DNA of 64,000 nucleotides from Enterococcus lacertideformus (GTDB lineage Bacteria > Bacillota > Bacilli > Lactobacillales > Enterococcaceae): assembly GCA_015680865.1 (NCBI GenBank), contig JADAKE010000016.1, positions 367,264 through 431,263 of the forward strand. Reading direction: 5' to 3'. Below are positions 21,523 to 30,840 of the stretch, in pieces. The notes beneath the pieces were generated by a model. The model was given only the letters and a program-made list of their open reading frames with translations. It did not search any database and was not told the origin of the DNA. A program made the translations under genes and the position numbers. The first letter of the stretch is position 1. Each line of letters opens with the position of its first letter.

Positions 21523-23006
21523 TTAAAGGATTTTCGTAAAACGATGGAAAGCGGCTTGACCCTCTTCACCACGTTTAAAAACTCCTGCATCTTCTAGTAC
21601 GCGAACAAACACTTTTCCTACTGCATCATCAATCACTTTCCTAACGGTTTTCTCCGTGGTATTTGGATTCGCCACTTTCAATTGATTTGCCCACTCGATA
21701 TGATAGGTTGCAAGATGATTCTCTTTTCCTAACAAATAATTCTCTACTTCTATCAATTCATTTTTCAATCGAGGAGGCAAAACTGCTAATCCCATTACTT
21801 CAATCAAGCCAATATTTTCTTTTTTGATATGCTGGATATCTCGATGAGGATGAAAATCCCTTCTGGATGTTCACTTGACACATTGTTATCTCGTAAAACT
21901 AAATCAAGTTCAAAATAATTTTCTCGTTTTCTAGCAATTGGCGTAATCGTGTGATGTGATGTTCCATCAGCAGAAAAGGCAGAAATATTAACTGACTTAT
22001 CTGAATAATTTTGCCATTTTTTTAATACACTATTTGCTACTTCTACTAGGAGTTCTTTATCTGTCGCTTGTAAACGGATCACCGACATTGGCCATTTAAC
22101 GATTCCAGCAATAACCTGTGGATAATCAGACAATTTAAACAATCTTTCAATCGGGGCCTTTGCCATTGGAAACTCATGTCGTCCTGCTTGATAATGGTCA
22201 TGAGAAAGTATAGAGCCTCCTACAATTGGTAAATCTGCATTTGAGCCAACAAAATAATGAGGTAAAACTTCTGTAATTTTAAGTAAACGTGAAAATGTCT
22301 CTCTCGTTATTTTCATTGGACGATGCTCTTCTGATAAAATAATTGAATGTTCCTTATAATAAGCGTAAGGTGAGTATTGGAATCCCCAGCTCTCACCATC
22401 TAGGTTCATTCTTATGATACGGTGGTTTGTACGCGCTGGATAATTTGTTCGACCTTTATACCCTTCATTTGCCATACAAAGCATATATTTTGGATAATCT
22501 ACTTTTTCTGCATTTCTTTCTGCAACAATTTGTTTTGGGTCCTTTTCAGGTTTAGATAAATTAATCGTAATTTCCAATTCGCCATATTCAGACAGATACG
22601 TATACTTCACATTTTTAGCAATTGCTCGCGTTTTAATGTAATAGTTTCTTTGACTTAACTGATAAAAATATTCTGTTGCTTCTTCCGGGCTATTGGCATA
22701 ATGTTGTGCAAAAAAAGCATTCACTACAGATGGAGGCGGTGTTAAAAAATCCATCAGCTGTGCTTCAAAGATTTCCCTTTCTGCTGTTAAATCAGAGATC
22801 ATTTCATTTTTTTGTGCTTGTTCAACCAAATAGTCTAATAATGCTAATGAATTTTCTTGAACTAGTCGTACTTCGTAGGGCCCTAATGCATCTTCTCCAA
22901 TCATACTAAGAATCTTATTCTGCAAGTAGAGCCGGTCCATTTCCATCCATCCTCCAGCTTCGATTGCTAGTGTTGTAAAGTCACAAATTGTTTGGCTAAT
23001 TGTCAT
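21523..23006 (-). pseudogene. galT: Galactose-1-phosphate uridylyltransferase (type 2), frameshifted
   Basis: GalT of the low-GC Gram-positive type swaps UMP between UDP-glucose and galactose-1-phosphate. Start ATG at 23006 (MTISQTICDFTTLAIEAGGW) has an AAGGAG site that overlaps the galE stop. The frame is good through GGSILSHDHYQAGRHEFPM and HHTITPIARKRENYFELDL, then near 21852 one C is missing: the read frame gives GIFILIEI and stops at 21804, while the next frame continues [16 protein letters not shown] into [19 protein letters not shown] to a normal end. The truncated protein loses about 100 C-terminal residues. A read error in one CC pair would restore it. Confidence 0.9.
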
Positions 23007-23013
23007 CTTCTTT

Positions 23014-24003
23014 CTACTCCTTATAGCCATGCGGATGACTAAGATGCCAATCCCAAGCAGTTTTAATGATTTCTTTTATCTCTGTATAATCTGGTTGCCA
23101 ACCTAAGATTTCTTTTGCTTTGGTACTAGAAGCAACTAAACGGCTCGGATCTCCTGCTCTTCGAGGTGCAATTTTTGCAGGAATTTCACACCCTGTTACT
23201 TCTCTAGCTGCTGCTAACATTTCTTTCACCGAATAGCCTTGATTACTTCCTAGATTAAAGAAATTACTTTTATTTCCCGCTTTTAGATATTCTAAAGCTA
23301 AGATGTGTGCCATAACTAAATCTTCCACTTGAACATAGTCTCTGATACAAGTACCATCTGGTGTATCATAATCATCGCCATAAATAGCTAAATAATCACG
23401 TTGCCCCAAAGCGACTTGGAGAATAATAGGAACTAAATGGGTTTCTGGTGTATGGTCTTCACCAATCGAAGCATCTGATTTTGCACCTGCTACATTAAAA
23501 TAACGTAATGCAACATAACGCATACCATAAGCTTGATCACACCATTTCATCATCTTTTCCATCATCAATTTACTTTCACCATATGGATTTTTAGGATTTG
23601 TAGGTGTTTTTTCAGTAATTGGTGATTCTGTTGGTTCTCCATAAGTTGCTGCAGTGGATGAAAAGACAATGTTATATACATTAAATTCATGCATTACTTC
23701 TAATAAAATTTGCATACCATAAACGTTATTATTAAAATATTTCAGTGGTTTTTCTACTGATTCTCCTACGAGTGAACTTGCTGCAAAATGGAGCACTCCT
23801 TCGATAGATTCATTCTCAAAGACAGAGCGTAAAAAATTTTTATCTCGGACATCTCCTTTATAAAACTGGGCTTTAGGATGAATCGCCTCCTCATGTCCAG
23901 TTAGTAAATTATCTACTACAACTACTTGATAGCCTTTACTAATTAATTGATCAACAGAGTGAGAGCCAATATAACCAGCACCACCCAATACTAAAATTGC
24001 CAT
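23014..24003 (-). CDS. galE: UDP-glucose 4-epimerase
   Basis: Interconverts UDP-galactose and UDP-glucose for the Leloir pathway and for cell-wall sugars. It is 329 residues from ATG 24003 ([15 protein letters not shown]), chosen because an AAGGAG site lies 9 bp upstream; an ORF start 30 bp earlier lacks one. NAD-binding GGAGYIG, the catalytic SSTAATYG and [12 protein letters not shown] (Tyr and Lys) are present. It heads the operon; galK is not in the window. Intact. Confidence 0.95.
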   Translation of the reverse strand: MAILVLGGAGYIGSHSVDQLISKGYQVVVVDNLLTGHEEAIHPKAQFYKGDVRDKNFLRSVFENESIEGVLHFAASSLVGESVEKPLKYFNNNVYGMQILLEVMHEFNVYNIVFSSTAATYGEPTESPITEKTPTNPKNPYGESKLMMEKMMKWCDQAYGMRYVALRYFNVAGAKSDASIGEDHTPETHLVPIILQVALGQRDYLAIYGDDYDTPDGTCIRDYVQVEDLVMAHILALEYLKAGNKSNFFNLGSNQGYSVKEMLAAAREVTGCEIPAKIAPRRAGDPSRLVASSTKAKEILGWQPDYTEIKEIIKTAWDWHLSHPHGYKE

Positions 24004-24097
24004 GATAACACTCCTTATTTGCAAAAGTACCAAGTAAAATATTTTTACTTTTCATCTTTCATCCACTTTAATTTTTATATAGATACTTTTGCTATTT

Positions 24098-24131
24098 ATT
24101 TAGTAAATTTATAATAAAACATTTAGTAAAT
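24098..24131. promoter_or_regulatory. Two copies of an 11-bp palindrome upstream of galE
   Basis: ATTTAGTAAAT occurs at 24098-24108 and 24121-24131, about 95-130 bp before the galE start and 23 bp apart start to start, i.e. about two helical turns. This phasing suits binding by a dimeric regulator, most simply the LacI-family protein encoded downstream. No experimental operator consensus is asserted. Confidence 0.45.
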
Positions 24132-24238
24132 TTTTTCAAGTAAGATTTGGAAAAGATTCCATAGTTAAACGTTAAACTAGCCTTTTCTTAAATTTTGTTA
24201 CATAATAGACTTAACAACTAATAAACGAGGTGGAGTCA

Positions 24239-24406
24239 ATGAAAAAATTTATATCAGGGATTTTAGTAGGTAGTCTTGCTACAGTGGCAGCAGTTGCTGG
24301 ACTAGTGTCTTCGGTTAAAAAGACTGTTATCGATCCGATTGATGAAAAAGAAGCAATGATCGAAGAAAATCGTAAAAAAGCAATGCGTAAACGCGTTTCT
24401 CGTTAA
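24239..24406 (+). CDS. DUF3042 family small membrane protein
   Basis: 55-residue protein: one N-terminal hydrophobic segment (GILVGSLATVAAVAGLVSS) followed by VKKTVIDPIDEKEAMIEENR and a strongly basic tail (KKAMRKRVSR). The family is widespread in lactobacilli and enterococci and of unknown function. RBS GAGGTGGAG lies 6 bp before the ATG; a strong terminator follows at once, so it is a one-gene unit divergent from galE. Confidence 0.85.
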   Translation: MKKFISGILVGSLATVAAVAGLVSSVKKTVIDPIDEKEAMIEENRKKAMRKRVSR

Positions 24407-24436
24407 ATTTATGTTTGCTAACATATAATAAAAAAT

Positions 24437-24509
24437 CTCTTGCTGTAATAACTCTAGAAGATAGATTAAAAATCTAACACTTAGGAGTAGATACAGCAAG
24501 AGTTTTTTT
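24437..24509 (+). terminator. Terminator after the DUF3042 gene
   Basis: Outer arms CTCTTGCTGT / ACAGCAAGAG enclose a 50-nt loop with a smaller AGATT...AATCT hairpin; seven T follow. Confidence 0.75.
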
Positions 24510-24765
24510 GTATGATTTTATTTTTTCGTTTCTTTGTTAGATAAAATTTTTTGAGCTACCTTATCTTTTGGGACTCAATAGATCCGTATAGCCCCTATAG
24601 ACAACTACTGTTAACTAATACCTTTCGGAAATATCAACACGATAAAGGGATTTTTCTAGTTCTTCTTGCCTACTCTGAATTTGTGTCCAACTTGATATCA
24701 ATTGCGGCTATTTCAAACTATTATGTATAGAAAAAAAAGAGGCGTTTGTCCCAGCCTCTTTAATG
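24510..24765. terminator. Gene-free stretch ending in the rhodanese-gene terminator
   Basis: No open frame is supported between 24510 and 24732. At 24733-24762 the minus strand has AAAGAGGCTGGGACAAACGCCTCTTTTTTTT, a GAGGC/GCCTC stem with T-run that ends the 27.6-24.8 kb minus-strand operon. The same GGCTGGGACAAACGCC text occurs at about 63607-63623. Confidence 0.7.
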
Positions 24766-25161
24766 TTAAACTCGTTTACTTTTAACTTTCCCAGACCAAC
24801 TGTCATAACCGCCTTTTAATATATAAATATCTTTATAGCCTGCTTTTCTTAGCTTATTTGCGGTCCGTATGCTCAAACTCTTTTTTTGATCATAAATATA
24901 AACAGGTTGATCTTTGCGAATTGAACCCAGTGAATCTTTCAAAATTGTATAAGGGATATTCCTTGCTCCTAAAATATGACCTGCATCAAACACATCTTTT
25001 TCACGAACATCAATAACTTGCGCTTTTCGCATTCCTTCACGAAACGCTTCTTCTTCAAGCGTTGTTGCAGAACGTTTTGCCATTACACGTAAGTAAATTT
25101 CCCAAAATACGATAGCAAGAACGATCAAGAGCAAAATAATGTTAATCACCCATAAAACCAT
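24766..25161 (-). CDS. Membrane-anchored rhodanese-like protein without the catalytic cysteine
   Basis: 131 residues: a single N-terminal membrane helix (about residues 4-24, INIILLLIVLAIVFWEIYL), then a rhodanese domain (AQVIDVREKDVFDAGHILGA, ...GYKDIYILKGGYDSW). In the active-site loop the usual Cys is absent: the text is YIYDQKKSLSIR. It is therefore unlikely to transfer sulfur and may be a binding domain. It is the last gene of the operon with glk, 14 bp after it. Similar YqhL-type proteins occur across Firmicutes. Confidence 0.8.
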   Translation of the reverse strand: MVLWVINIILLLIVLAIVFWEIYLRVMAKRSATTLEEEAFREGMRKAQVIDVREKDVFDAGHILGARNIPYTILKDSLGSIRKDQPVYIYDQKKSLSIRTANKLRKAGYKDIYILKGGYDSWSGKVKSKRV

Positions 25162-25175
25162 GTAATTCCTCCACT

Positions 25176-26141
25176 TTACTCAGCATATTTTAAGGCTAAT
25201 GAAGCAGCACCAATGACGCCCGCTTCATTCCCTAATTCTGCTAATTTGATTTTTGTTGACTCTTTTACTTGAGGGAACGTGAATTGGTTGAAATATTTTT
25301 CAACACGACTACGCAAGAATTCCCCCGCAGCCGATACGCCTCCCCCTAAAACAATACTTGAAGGATTCATTGTATTGCCTAAGTTACCACAAGCTAATCC
25401 TAAGTAAAAGCAAACACGATCTACGACCCTCAAACCAAAGGTATCTTCTGCTTGCGCAAATTCAAAAATATCTTTACTCGTTACTTCTTCTCCATTGCCA
25501 AGCATGGCTTTTAATTTTGAATCACCAGCGTATTCTTCGGCTAAAAAACGTGCTAAACGGACTACACCAGTTGCACTTGATACAGTTTCAAGACAACCTC
25601 GTTTTCCACAAGTACATTCAAAACCTTCTGGATCAACTGTGATATGTCCGATCTCGCCACCAGCACCAGCTACGCCATGGATCAAGTTGCCACCAGCTAT
25701 GATTCCGCATCCCACACCAGTTCCTAATGTTAAAAAAATAACGTCAGGATCATTTTCTCCTGCACCTTTCCAACGCTCACCTAATGCTGCTACGTTTGCA
25801 TCGTTATCAATAGCAAATTTAATTTCAGTACCTGCTTCGATTTGTTTTTTTACATACTGAAGTTCAGTCCAATTTAAATTATAAGCACCGATAACTGTAC
25901 CTGCTTCGCTGTCTACACTTCCTGGCGTTCCCATACCGATTCCAATAAAATTTTCAGGTTTCATGTTATACAGATTTAATCGATGATTGATTGACTCAAT
26001 AATCTCAGGGATAATATGCTTGCCATCGTCCAATATATTGGTATCGATGCTCCATTTTTGTTGAATATCTCCTTCTGGTGTTAGAATTGCAAATTTTGCT
26101 GTTGTTCCACCTAAATCAATCCCAATAATTTTTTTGTCCAT
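25176..26141 (-). CDS. glk: ROK-family glucokinase
   Basis: Phosphorylates free glucose (for example from disaccharides) to glucose-6-phosphate. It is 321 residues from ATG 26141 (MDKKIIGIDLGGTTAKFAIL); the open frame extends 20 codons upstream but the AAAGGAAAC ribosome site supports the inner start, which overlaps the yqgQ stop as TAATG. ATP site DLGGTTAKFA, EIGHITVDPEG and the ROK zinc motif CTCGKRGCLE are present. Intact. Confidence 0.93.
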   Translation of the reverse strand: MDKKIIGIDLGGTTAKFAILTPEGDIQQKWSIDTNILDDGKHIIPEIIESINHRLNLYNMKPENFIGIGMGTPGSVDSEAGTVIGAYNLNWTELQYVKKQIEAGTEIKFAIDNDANVAALGERWKGAGENDPDVIFLTLGTGVGCGIIAGGNLIHGVAGAGGEIGHITVDPEGFECTCGKRGCLETVSSATGVVRLARFLAEEYAGDSKLKAMLGNGEEVTSKDIFEFAQAEDTFGLRVVDRVCFYLGLACGNLGNTMNPSSIVLGGGVSAAGEFLRSRVEKYFNQFTFPQVKESTKIKLAELGNEAGVIGAASLALKYAE

Positions 26142-26353
26142 TACAAGTTTCCTTTCTTTCGGCTTTCTTCCACTCGATGCTCTCTTTTTAGTATACGCCA
26201 CGCTGTCATATATGTATGATGATCAATTAAGTGACTTTCATAAAGATTCCTCAATTCGATCGTCATTAATTCAATATCATAAATACGTGACCCCACATAG
26301 ACAAAGATACCAAACCGTTTTAACAGTTGCTGCACGTCGTATAAGCTCTCCAT
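26141..26353 (-). CDS. yqgQ: YqgQ family (DUF910) protein
   Basis: 70-residue soluble helical protein (MESLYDVQQLLKRFGIFVYV...) of the YqgQ family, almost always found between a rhomboid gene and glk in Firmicutes, as here. Function unknown; nucleic-acid binding has been suggested from structure. Its stop overlaps the glk start, showing translational coupling. Confidence 0.85.
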   Translation of the reverse strand: MESLYDVQQLLKRFGIFVYVGSRIYDIELMTIELRNLYESHLIDHHTYMTAWRILKREHRVEESRKKGNL

Positions 26354-26373
26354 CTCTAAGCACTTCCTTCATA

Positions 26374-27066
26374 TTATACAAGTAAACCATAGTTTTTTAA
26401 ACCCAATAAAACACATATTATCAAAAGAAATCCAAAAATGAGAGCGGAAAGTATCTTTTGATGAATGGAATAATTCGTCACTTTTTGAGGCAAACCTAAT
26501 AGATTTCCTAAAAGCAAGCCTCCAATAATCCCTCCGAGATGTCCCCAAATATCTACTGTTGTATCCATTAGACCAAAAACAAAACTGATGGCGATAAACA
26601 GCATATAATGACGTATCATTTGCCGTATCTGATAGTTGTGTTTAAAATGATAGCCTAAAATAAATAACGCGCCAAATAATCCGAATAGGGAAGTACTTGC
26701 TCCACCTGATAATACACCAATATCATTAAAGGCAAAACTTGTTGCATTTCCTAAAATCCCACTCAACAGATAGATCAGTAGAAATCGCCAATGTCCATAA
26801 AGCGTCTCAATTTGCTCTCCCATAAAATAAAGGATTAAAGAATTCATAACAAAATGTGCCAAACCAAAATGAATAAAAATCGGAGTCACAAAACGCCACC
26901 ATTCATTCATATAAGCGATAGAAGGACCAAACATTCCAAGATAAGAAGGAATATTTAAAGATGGAAATAATTCAATAGTTGCAAAAACAATGGTTTGTAA
27001 TACTAGAAAAAAATAAGTTAAAATCGGACGCCTTAACCAGGCTTTTATTTTTTGTTGAATATTCAT
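26374..27066 (-). CDS. Rhomboid intramembrane serine protease
   Basis: GluP/YqgP-type rhomboid. 230 residues from ATG 27066 (MNIQQKIKAWL), chosen for the GAGGAGGG site; the ORF runs 17 codons further upstream into the preceding gene's tail. About seven membrane helices. Active site: Ser in GASTSLFGLFGALF (about residues 120-133) and His in DIWGHLGGIIGG (about 188); the oxyanion Asn is in HFVMNSLILYF. It lies 16 bp after the 5-FCL gene. Intact. Confidence 0.88.
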   Translation of the reverse strand: MNIQQKIKAWLRRPILTYFFLVLQTIVFATIELFPSLNIPSYLGMFGPSIAYMNEWWRFVTPIFIHFGLAHFVMNSLILYFMGEQIETLYGHWRFLLIYLLSGILGNATSFAFNDIGVLSGGASTSLFGLFGALFILGYHFKHNYQIRQMIRHYMLFIAISFVFGLMDTTVDIWGHLGGIIGGLLLGNLLGLPQKVTNYSIHQKILSALIFGFLLIICVLLGLKNYGLLV

Positions 27067-27082
27067 GAAACCCTCCTCAGTA

Positions 27083-27625
27083 TTAATCAATAAACAGCCG
27101 TTGGATTTTTTTATCAAAGCTTTCTGGTGTCCATTGATTGTTTATTTGTTCGTGAAAAACAAGGCTACACGTCTGATTTGAATAATTCGTTAAATAACGA
27201 TCAAAATAACCTCCGCCAAATCCAATGCGATAGCCATCTGTATGGTAAATTATCCCTGGAACAAGAAGTAAATCAATTTTTTCTGGCATGAAATAGATTT
27301 CTGAAACCGGTTCGAGAACACCAAAATTTGTCCGTTCAAAAATAGTCGTGTGATCAATTTTAAAGAACTCCATGTTCCGATTGGCAAAAGTTTTAGGTGC
27401 AAGGACTGTCTTTCCCTCTTTCATTGCTGTTTCAACGATGGCTTTCGTTGAAACTTCTATTGTATTTGCAATCGTTAAACCAACTACTTGCGCTTGATTC
27501 CACTCTTTACTTTGAAATAATTTATGGTAAATTTTTTGTTCTTTTTCATGCTTACATCCACTTATAGCGATATTCTTTAATTGTTGTATGCCAAGCTTCC
27601 TTAACTTTTCTTTTATATGATTCAA
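27083..27625 (-). CDS. 5-formyltetrahydrofolate cyclo-ligase
   Basis: Converts 5-formyl-THF to methenyl-THF with ATP. 180 residues. The signature YRIGFGGGYFDRYL (about residues 132-145) and KTVLAPKTFANRNMEF substrate region are visible; the N-terminal KEKLRKLGIQQLKNIA replaces the usual K-R-R motif loosely. First gene of the operon with the rhomboid, yqgQ and glk. Intact. Confidence 0.9.
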   Translation of the reverse strand: MNHIKEKLRKLGIQQLKNIAISGCKHEKEQKIYHKLFQSKEWNQAQVVGLTIANTIEVSTKAIVETAMKEGKTVLAPKTFANRNMEFFKIDHTTIFERTNFGVLEPVSEIYFMPEKIDLLLVPGIIYHTDGYRIGFGGGYFDRYLTNYSNQTCSLVFHEQINNQWTPESFDKKIQRLFID

Positions 27626-28132
27626 ACTATCAACCTACCTCTCGTTAAAATGGTAGCGGAAATTGTTCAAAATAGCAATTTAACTTTTTAAATAAAAGAA
27701 TATTTTTATAAAAAAGAGGATACGGCCTATCAACAAACCGAATGTAAAAAGAAAAGATCATTTTTTCGTATATAGTTTCAATAATAAAAGAAAAATTAAT
27801 AAATGTTCTTTGAGGACTAAGCCGTCAAGAAAAAGCTATATACACACTTAATCAACTTTTGTTTGTAGAACCTTTGAATCATTTCATATTCCCATTGGAA
27901 AGGATAAAAAAGAACTTGGGACAAAAAAGTCGTCCCGAGCTCTTTAACTTTAAATAGATATATAAACGAATAAAGAAGGAAACAAAAGTAACATCTGCGA
28001 AAAATAAGCCGAAGCTTAACAAAAATTTGAGAATCACCAAGTCGAGAAGAATCAATATCAAAAACTAGTTTTTGTGTTTCTTGCCAATTTTCGGTAAATC
28101 CTTCTTATACATGGATTACCTCCTTTTTAACT
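27626..28132. other. Intergenic stretch with a terminator and a possible decayed small gene
   Basis: Minus-strand terminator at 27906-27943 (GAGCTCGGGAC / GTCCCAAGTTC, then T-run), again with the GGGACAAA core. Upstream of it, at 28110, an AGGAGGTAATCC site precedes ATG TAT AAG AAG GAT; this frame stops after 15 codons (MYKKDLPKIGKKHKN), while another frame stays open with hydrophobic residues to the terminator. This looks like a small broken gene, but I cannot assign a family. The rest shows nothing. Confidence 0.4.
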
Positions 28133-29128
28133 CTAAATAATTATTCGTTTCAAAAATAATAAATATAGAAAATAGGGAGCACCCATAAGGGCAATTAAAA
28201 TCCCCGTAGGAACTTCTCCATTTGGAAGAATCATTCGAGCAAAAATGTCTGCTAGATTTACAAAAAAAGCACCAAATAATCCACTTAAGACTAATGACCA
28301 AAGGTTTTCTTTTCGAATGATAAATTTAGCCGCATGCGGTGCTAATAAGCCCACAAAAGACAGATTTCCAGCTACTGCCAAACTACCACAAGCTAATGCT
28401 ACAGAAAGTACTAACAATATTTTTTGACTCTTTGCTACATTAAGTCCTAAGCTCTGTGCTCTTTCTTGTCCAAAAGATAGTAAGCCAACTTGTTTACTAT
28501 AGAACATAGCTAAGGGAATAAGGATCAACGACCAAGGTGCTAATGAAAATACATAAGGCCAGCTTGCTCCCCAAATCGATCCCGCCAACCATGCATTAGC
28601 AAAACCGTAGTTTTCTTTTGATAATTTAATCGTATATAAGAGCATGAGCGCTGACAAACCGGCATTTACAGCAATCCCTGAAAGCAAAATACGGCTCATG
28701 CTTAAAAAGCCATGTCTAGTATAGGAGATCCCATAAACCAGTAATGCTGCCATTAGACCACCTAAAAAAGCAATGATTAATAACAAAAACGGCGAAGTAT
28801 GGTTTGCATAAAATCCAAGATAGATCATTACAAAAAAACCAGCTCCAGTGTTTATTCCTAATATACTAGAATCTGCTAGATGATTTCTAGTAACTCCTTG
28901 TAATAAAAAACCCGAAATCCCTAAACATAGACCCGCAAGCATGCTGATTAATAATCGCGGTACTCGAAACTCATACACAATCAATTTTTGAATTACCGTA
29001 CCCTTACCTTGCAATAATTCAAGTAATTGATCAAGATAAAAAAATGGCGTACCGAACATTAAACTTGCTATCGAACTAATAGCTAATAAGATTAATAACA
29101 AAAAAATGATACGTTTGATTTTTTTCAT
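28133..29128 (-). CDS. FecCD-family iron-siderophore ABC permease (second permease)
   Basis: 331-residue membrane protein with about nine or ten helices. FecCD markers: GLTRN-type motif GVTRNHLADSSILGINTGAG (about residues 75-94), RVPRLLISMLAGLCLG, and the C-terminal SLGLNVAKSQ / GNLSFVGLLAPHAAKFIIR coupling region. Its ATG overlaps the TGA of the preceding, damaged permease gene (ATGA). Together with the ATPase and the divergent binding protein it would form a ferric-siderophore importer. Intact itself, but its heterodimer partner is not. Confidence 0.9.
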   Translation of the reverse strand: MKKIKRIIFLLLILLAISSIASLMFGTPFFYLDQLLELLQGKGTVIQKLIVYEFRVPRLLISMLAGLCLGISGFLLQGVTRNHLADSSILGINTGAGFFVMIYLGFYANHTSPFLLLIIAFLGGLMAALLVYGISYTRHGFLSMSRILLSGIAVNAGLSALMLLYTIKLSKENYGFANAWLAGSIWGASWPYVFSLAPWSLILIPLAMFYSKQVGLLSFGQERAQSLGLNVAKSQKILLVLSVALACGSLAVAGNLSFVGLLAPHAAKFIIRKENLWSLVLSGLFGAFFVNLADIFARMILPNGEVPTGILIALMGAPYFLYLLFLKRIII

Positions 29129-29875
29129 AAACGCTCTCTCCTTACTTGAAAGAGTAATAACGGTACACCAACTAATGCAATGACCAATCCAAATGGTGTT
29201 TCAAATGGTGGATTCACTATCCGAGCAACTAAATCTGCTAACATCACTAATCCCCCACCAGCTAAAAAAGAAGCAGGTAACACATATCAATAGTCCGATC
29301 CAATCACACCTCGAACGATTGGCGGGATCATCAAACCAATAAATGATACTGGCCCCACTAGTGAAACAGCCATTGCAGCTAAGACTGCGACTAAGATAAA
29401 AGGAACTAATAGCCACTCCCGCTAGAATTAATTGAATTGGATTCATACCTATTTTAGAAAAATGCAAGAAACCAAAAATAAAAAATGTTGCTGCAAGTGA
29501 ACCACTTAGGGATATCATGAAAACAGAAAAAGCTGGTGCTTTTGGCCAAACAGCAAAACTAATCGCCATAGCAAGCGAAGCCCCTCCATTTATTCCTAGT
29601 AATCCCGAATCTGCTAGAGGATTTCTTGTCAAACCCTGCATCAACGCCCCACTAAGAGCAAAACAACTTCCTACTAAAAAAGCGCCCAATACTCTAGGTA
29701 AACGGATCGCTCGAATAATCAATTGAGATTGATTTGCTTGATCAAATTGAAAGGTTGCTTGCCATAAACTGGAAAACTCAATAGAAACAGCCCCCTTTGA
29801 TAAAGCTACATAAAAAATACTTAAGATAAGCAATACCAATAAAACAAGAAAATAAAACTTTTTTTTATGACTCAT
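29125..29875 (-). pseudogene. FecCD-family permease with internal deletion, frameshift and stop
   Basis: First permease of the iron importer. The N-terminal half is normal (AFLVGSCFALSGALMQGLTR, NPLADSGLLGINGGAS). After LILAGVAISS near 29417 the usual ~95 residues (the AWLAGS / SLGL part seen in the sister gene) are missing, and the frame changes: the other frame continues ILVAVLAAMAVSLVGPVSF then IGLMIPPIVRGVIGSDY, meets a TGA near 29288, and then resumes YVLPASFLAGGGLVMLADL to a normal end (RRERL) overlapping the next ATG. A deletion of this size cannot be a base-call error, so this copy is truly inactive. Confidence 0.92.
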
Positions 29876-30678
29876 CGTCCAGCCTCCTTACGATCCTTGA
29901 TCAAATCGTAAGATAAAAAAACTGGTTTGTTTGATTCTGGCAAGTGAACGATTTGTGCTTCGATCTCAAATATTTCCCTCATCCATTCCTTTGTGATCAC
30001 TTCATCGGGCGTACCGTCAACCAGTAAGTGACCCTCTTTCATTCCAATTAAGTAATCTGAGAATCTTGAAGCGTGGTTAATGTCGTGAATTGACATTAAA
30101 ATAGTGGTTTGTTGGATTTGATTGATTTCAGTTAATAATTGTAAAATTTCTAATTGATGTGCAGGATCTAAAAAAGTGGTTGGTTCATCTAAAATCAAAA
30201 TATCCGCTTCTTGCGCCAAAGCCATGGCAATCCAAACCCTTTGTGCTTGTCCGCCAGATAAACTGGATAGTTCTCTATCTTTCAATTGTGCCAGATGAGT
30301 TACCTCTAAAGCCCAGTTAATCGCATGTATATCCTCTTCATTCAAGCCACTAAAAAACTTTTGATAAGGATAGCGTCCATATGAAACAATTTCTTCCACA
30401 CTCATCCCCACAGGATGCTCACTGCTTTGAGCCAACAAAGCAATCTTTTTTGCTAAAACTTTAGGGGTATATGAAGCTATTTCAGCTCCTTCCACAATGA
30501 TTTTCCCTGTTTTTACAGGAAGTATTCGGGTAAAACTTTTTAATAAAGTTGATTTCCCACTGCCATTAGGACCAATCAAACTTGTCATTTTCCCTTCTGG
30601 GATTTTTACTGATAGGTTTTCAATCACTTGTTTGTTTAAATAACCTGTTGTAATATCAACAGCTTCTAGAGTAGTCAT
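29872..30678 (-). CDS. Iron-siderophore ABC transporter ATP-binding protein
   Basis: 268 residues, FhuC/FecE type. Walker A GPNGSGKSTLL (about residues 37-47), Q-loop LLAQSSEHP, signature LSGGQAQRVWIAMAL, Walker B ILILDEPTTFLD and switch His in SIHDINHA. The stop overlaps the following permease start by 4 bp. A Fur box lies 18-36 bp upstream of the ATG, so iron repression is expected. First gene of the minus-strand unit. Intact. Confidence 0.93.
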   Translation of the reverse strand: MTTLEAVDITTGYLNKQVIENLSVKIPEGKMTSLIGPNGSGKSTLLKSFTRILPVKTGKIIVEGAEIASYTPKVLAKKIALLAQSSEHPVGMSVEEIVSYGRYPYQKFFSGLNEEDIHAINWALEVTHLAQLKDRELSSLSGGQAQRVWIAMALAQEADILILDEPTTFLDPAHQLEILQLLTEINQIQQTTILMSIHDINHASRFSDYLIGMKEGHLLVDGTPDEVITKEWMREIFEIEAQIVHLPESNKPVFLSYDLIKDRKEAGR

Positions 30679-30695
30679 TTTTTCACCTCTCCGTC

Positions 30696-30714
30696 GAAAA
30701 TCATTCTCAATTAT
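30696..30714 (-). promoter_or_regulatory. Fur box in front of the ABC ATPase operon
   Basis: Minus-strand ATAATTGAGAATGATTTTC shares the TTGAGAATGAT core with the second box at 30805-30823 and fits the GATAATGATAATCATTATC pattern of Fur-family sites. It sits immediately upstream of the ATPase gene. Confidence 0.7.
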
Positions 30715-30771
30715 GAAGCTCCTTCACAAATTCGTCAAGCATTACTTTAACAGGTTTATCTATAAAAATAG

Positions 30772-30823
30772 TTGACACTGCCTCTGTGGTCGGGAATAAT
30801 ATTAATTGAGAATGATTATCAAT
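30772..30823 (+). promoter_or_regulatory. Promoter and Fur box for the binding-protein gene
   Basis: -35 TTGACA at 30772-30777; an AT-rich AATAATA element 17-19 bp downstream serves as -10. The 19-bp box ATTGAGAATGATTATCAAT (30805-30823) overlaps the start region and is nearly palindromic. Divergent to the other Fur box, giving co-repression of both halves by iron. Confidence 0.75.
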
Positions 30824-30840
30824 ATCTTCGGGAGGTAAAA

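Noticed and set aside
26134..26385. 83-codon + strand frame opposite yqgQ
   Set aside because: Shadow of yqgQ/glk; no ribosome site or family resemblance.
28116..28301. 61-codon minus-strand frame at the permease 3' end
   Set aside because: Lies in a second frame inside the intact FecCD permease gene.
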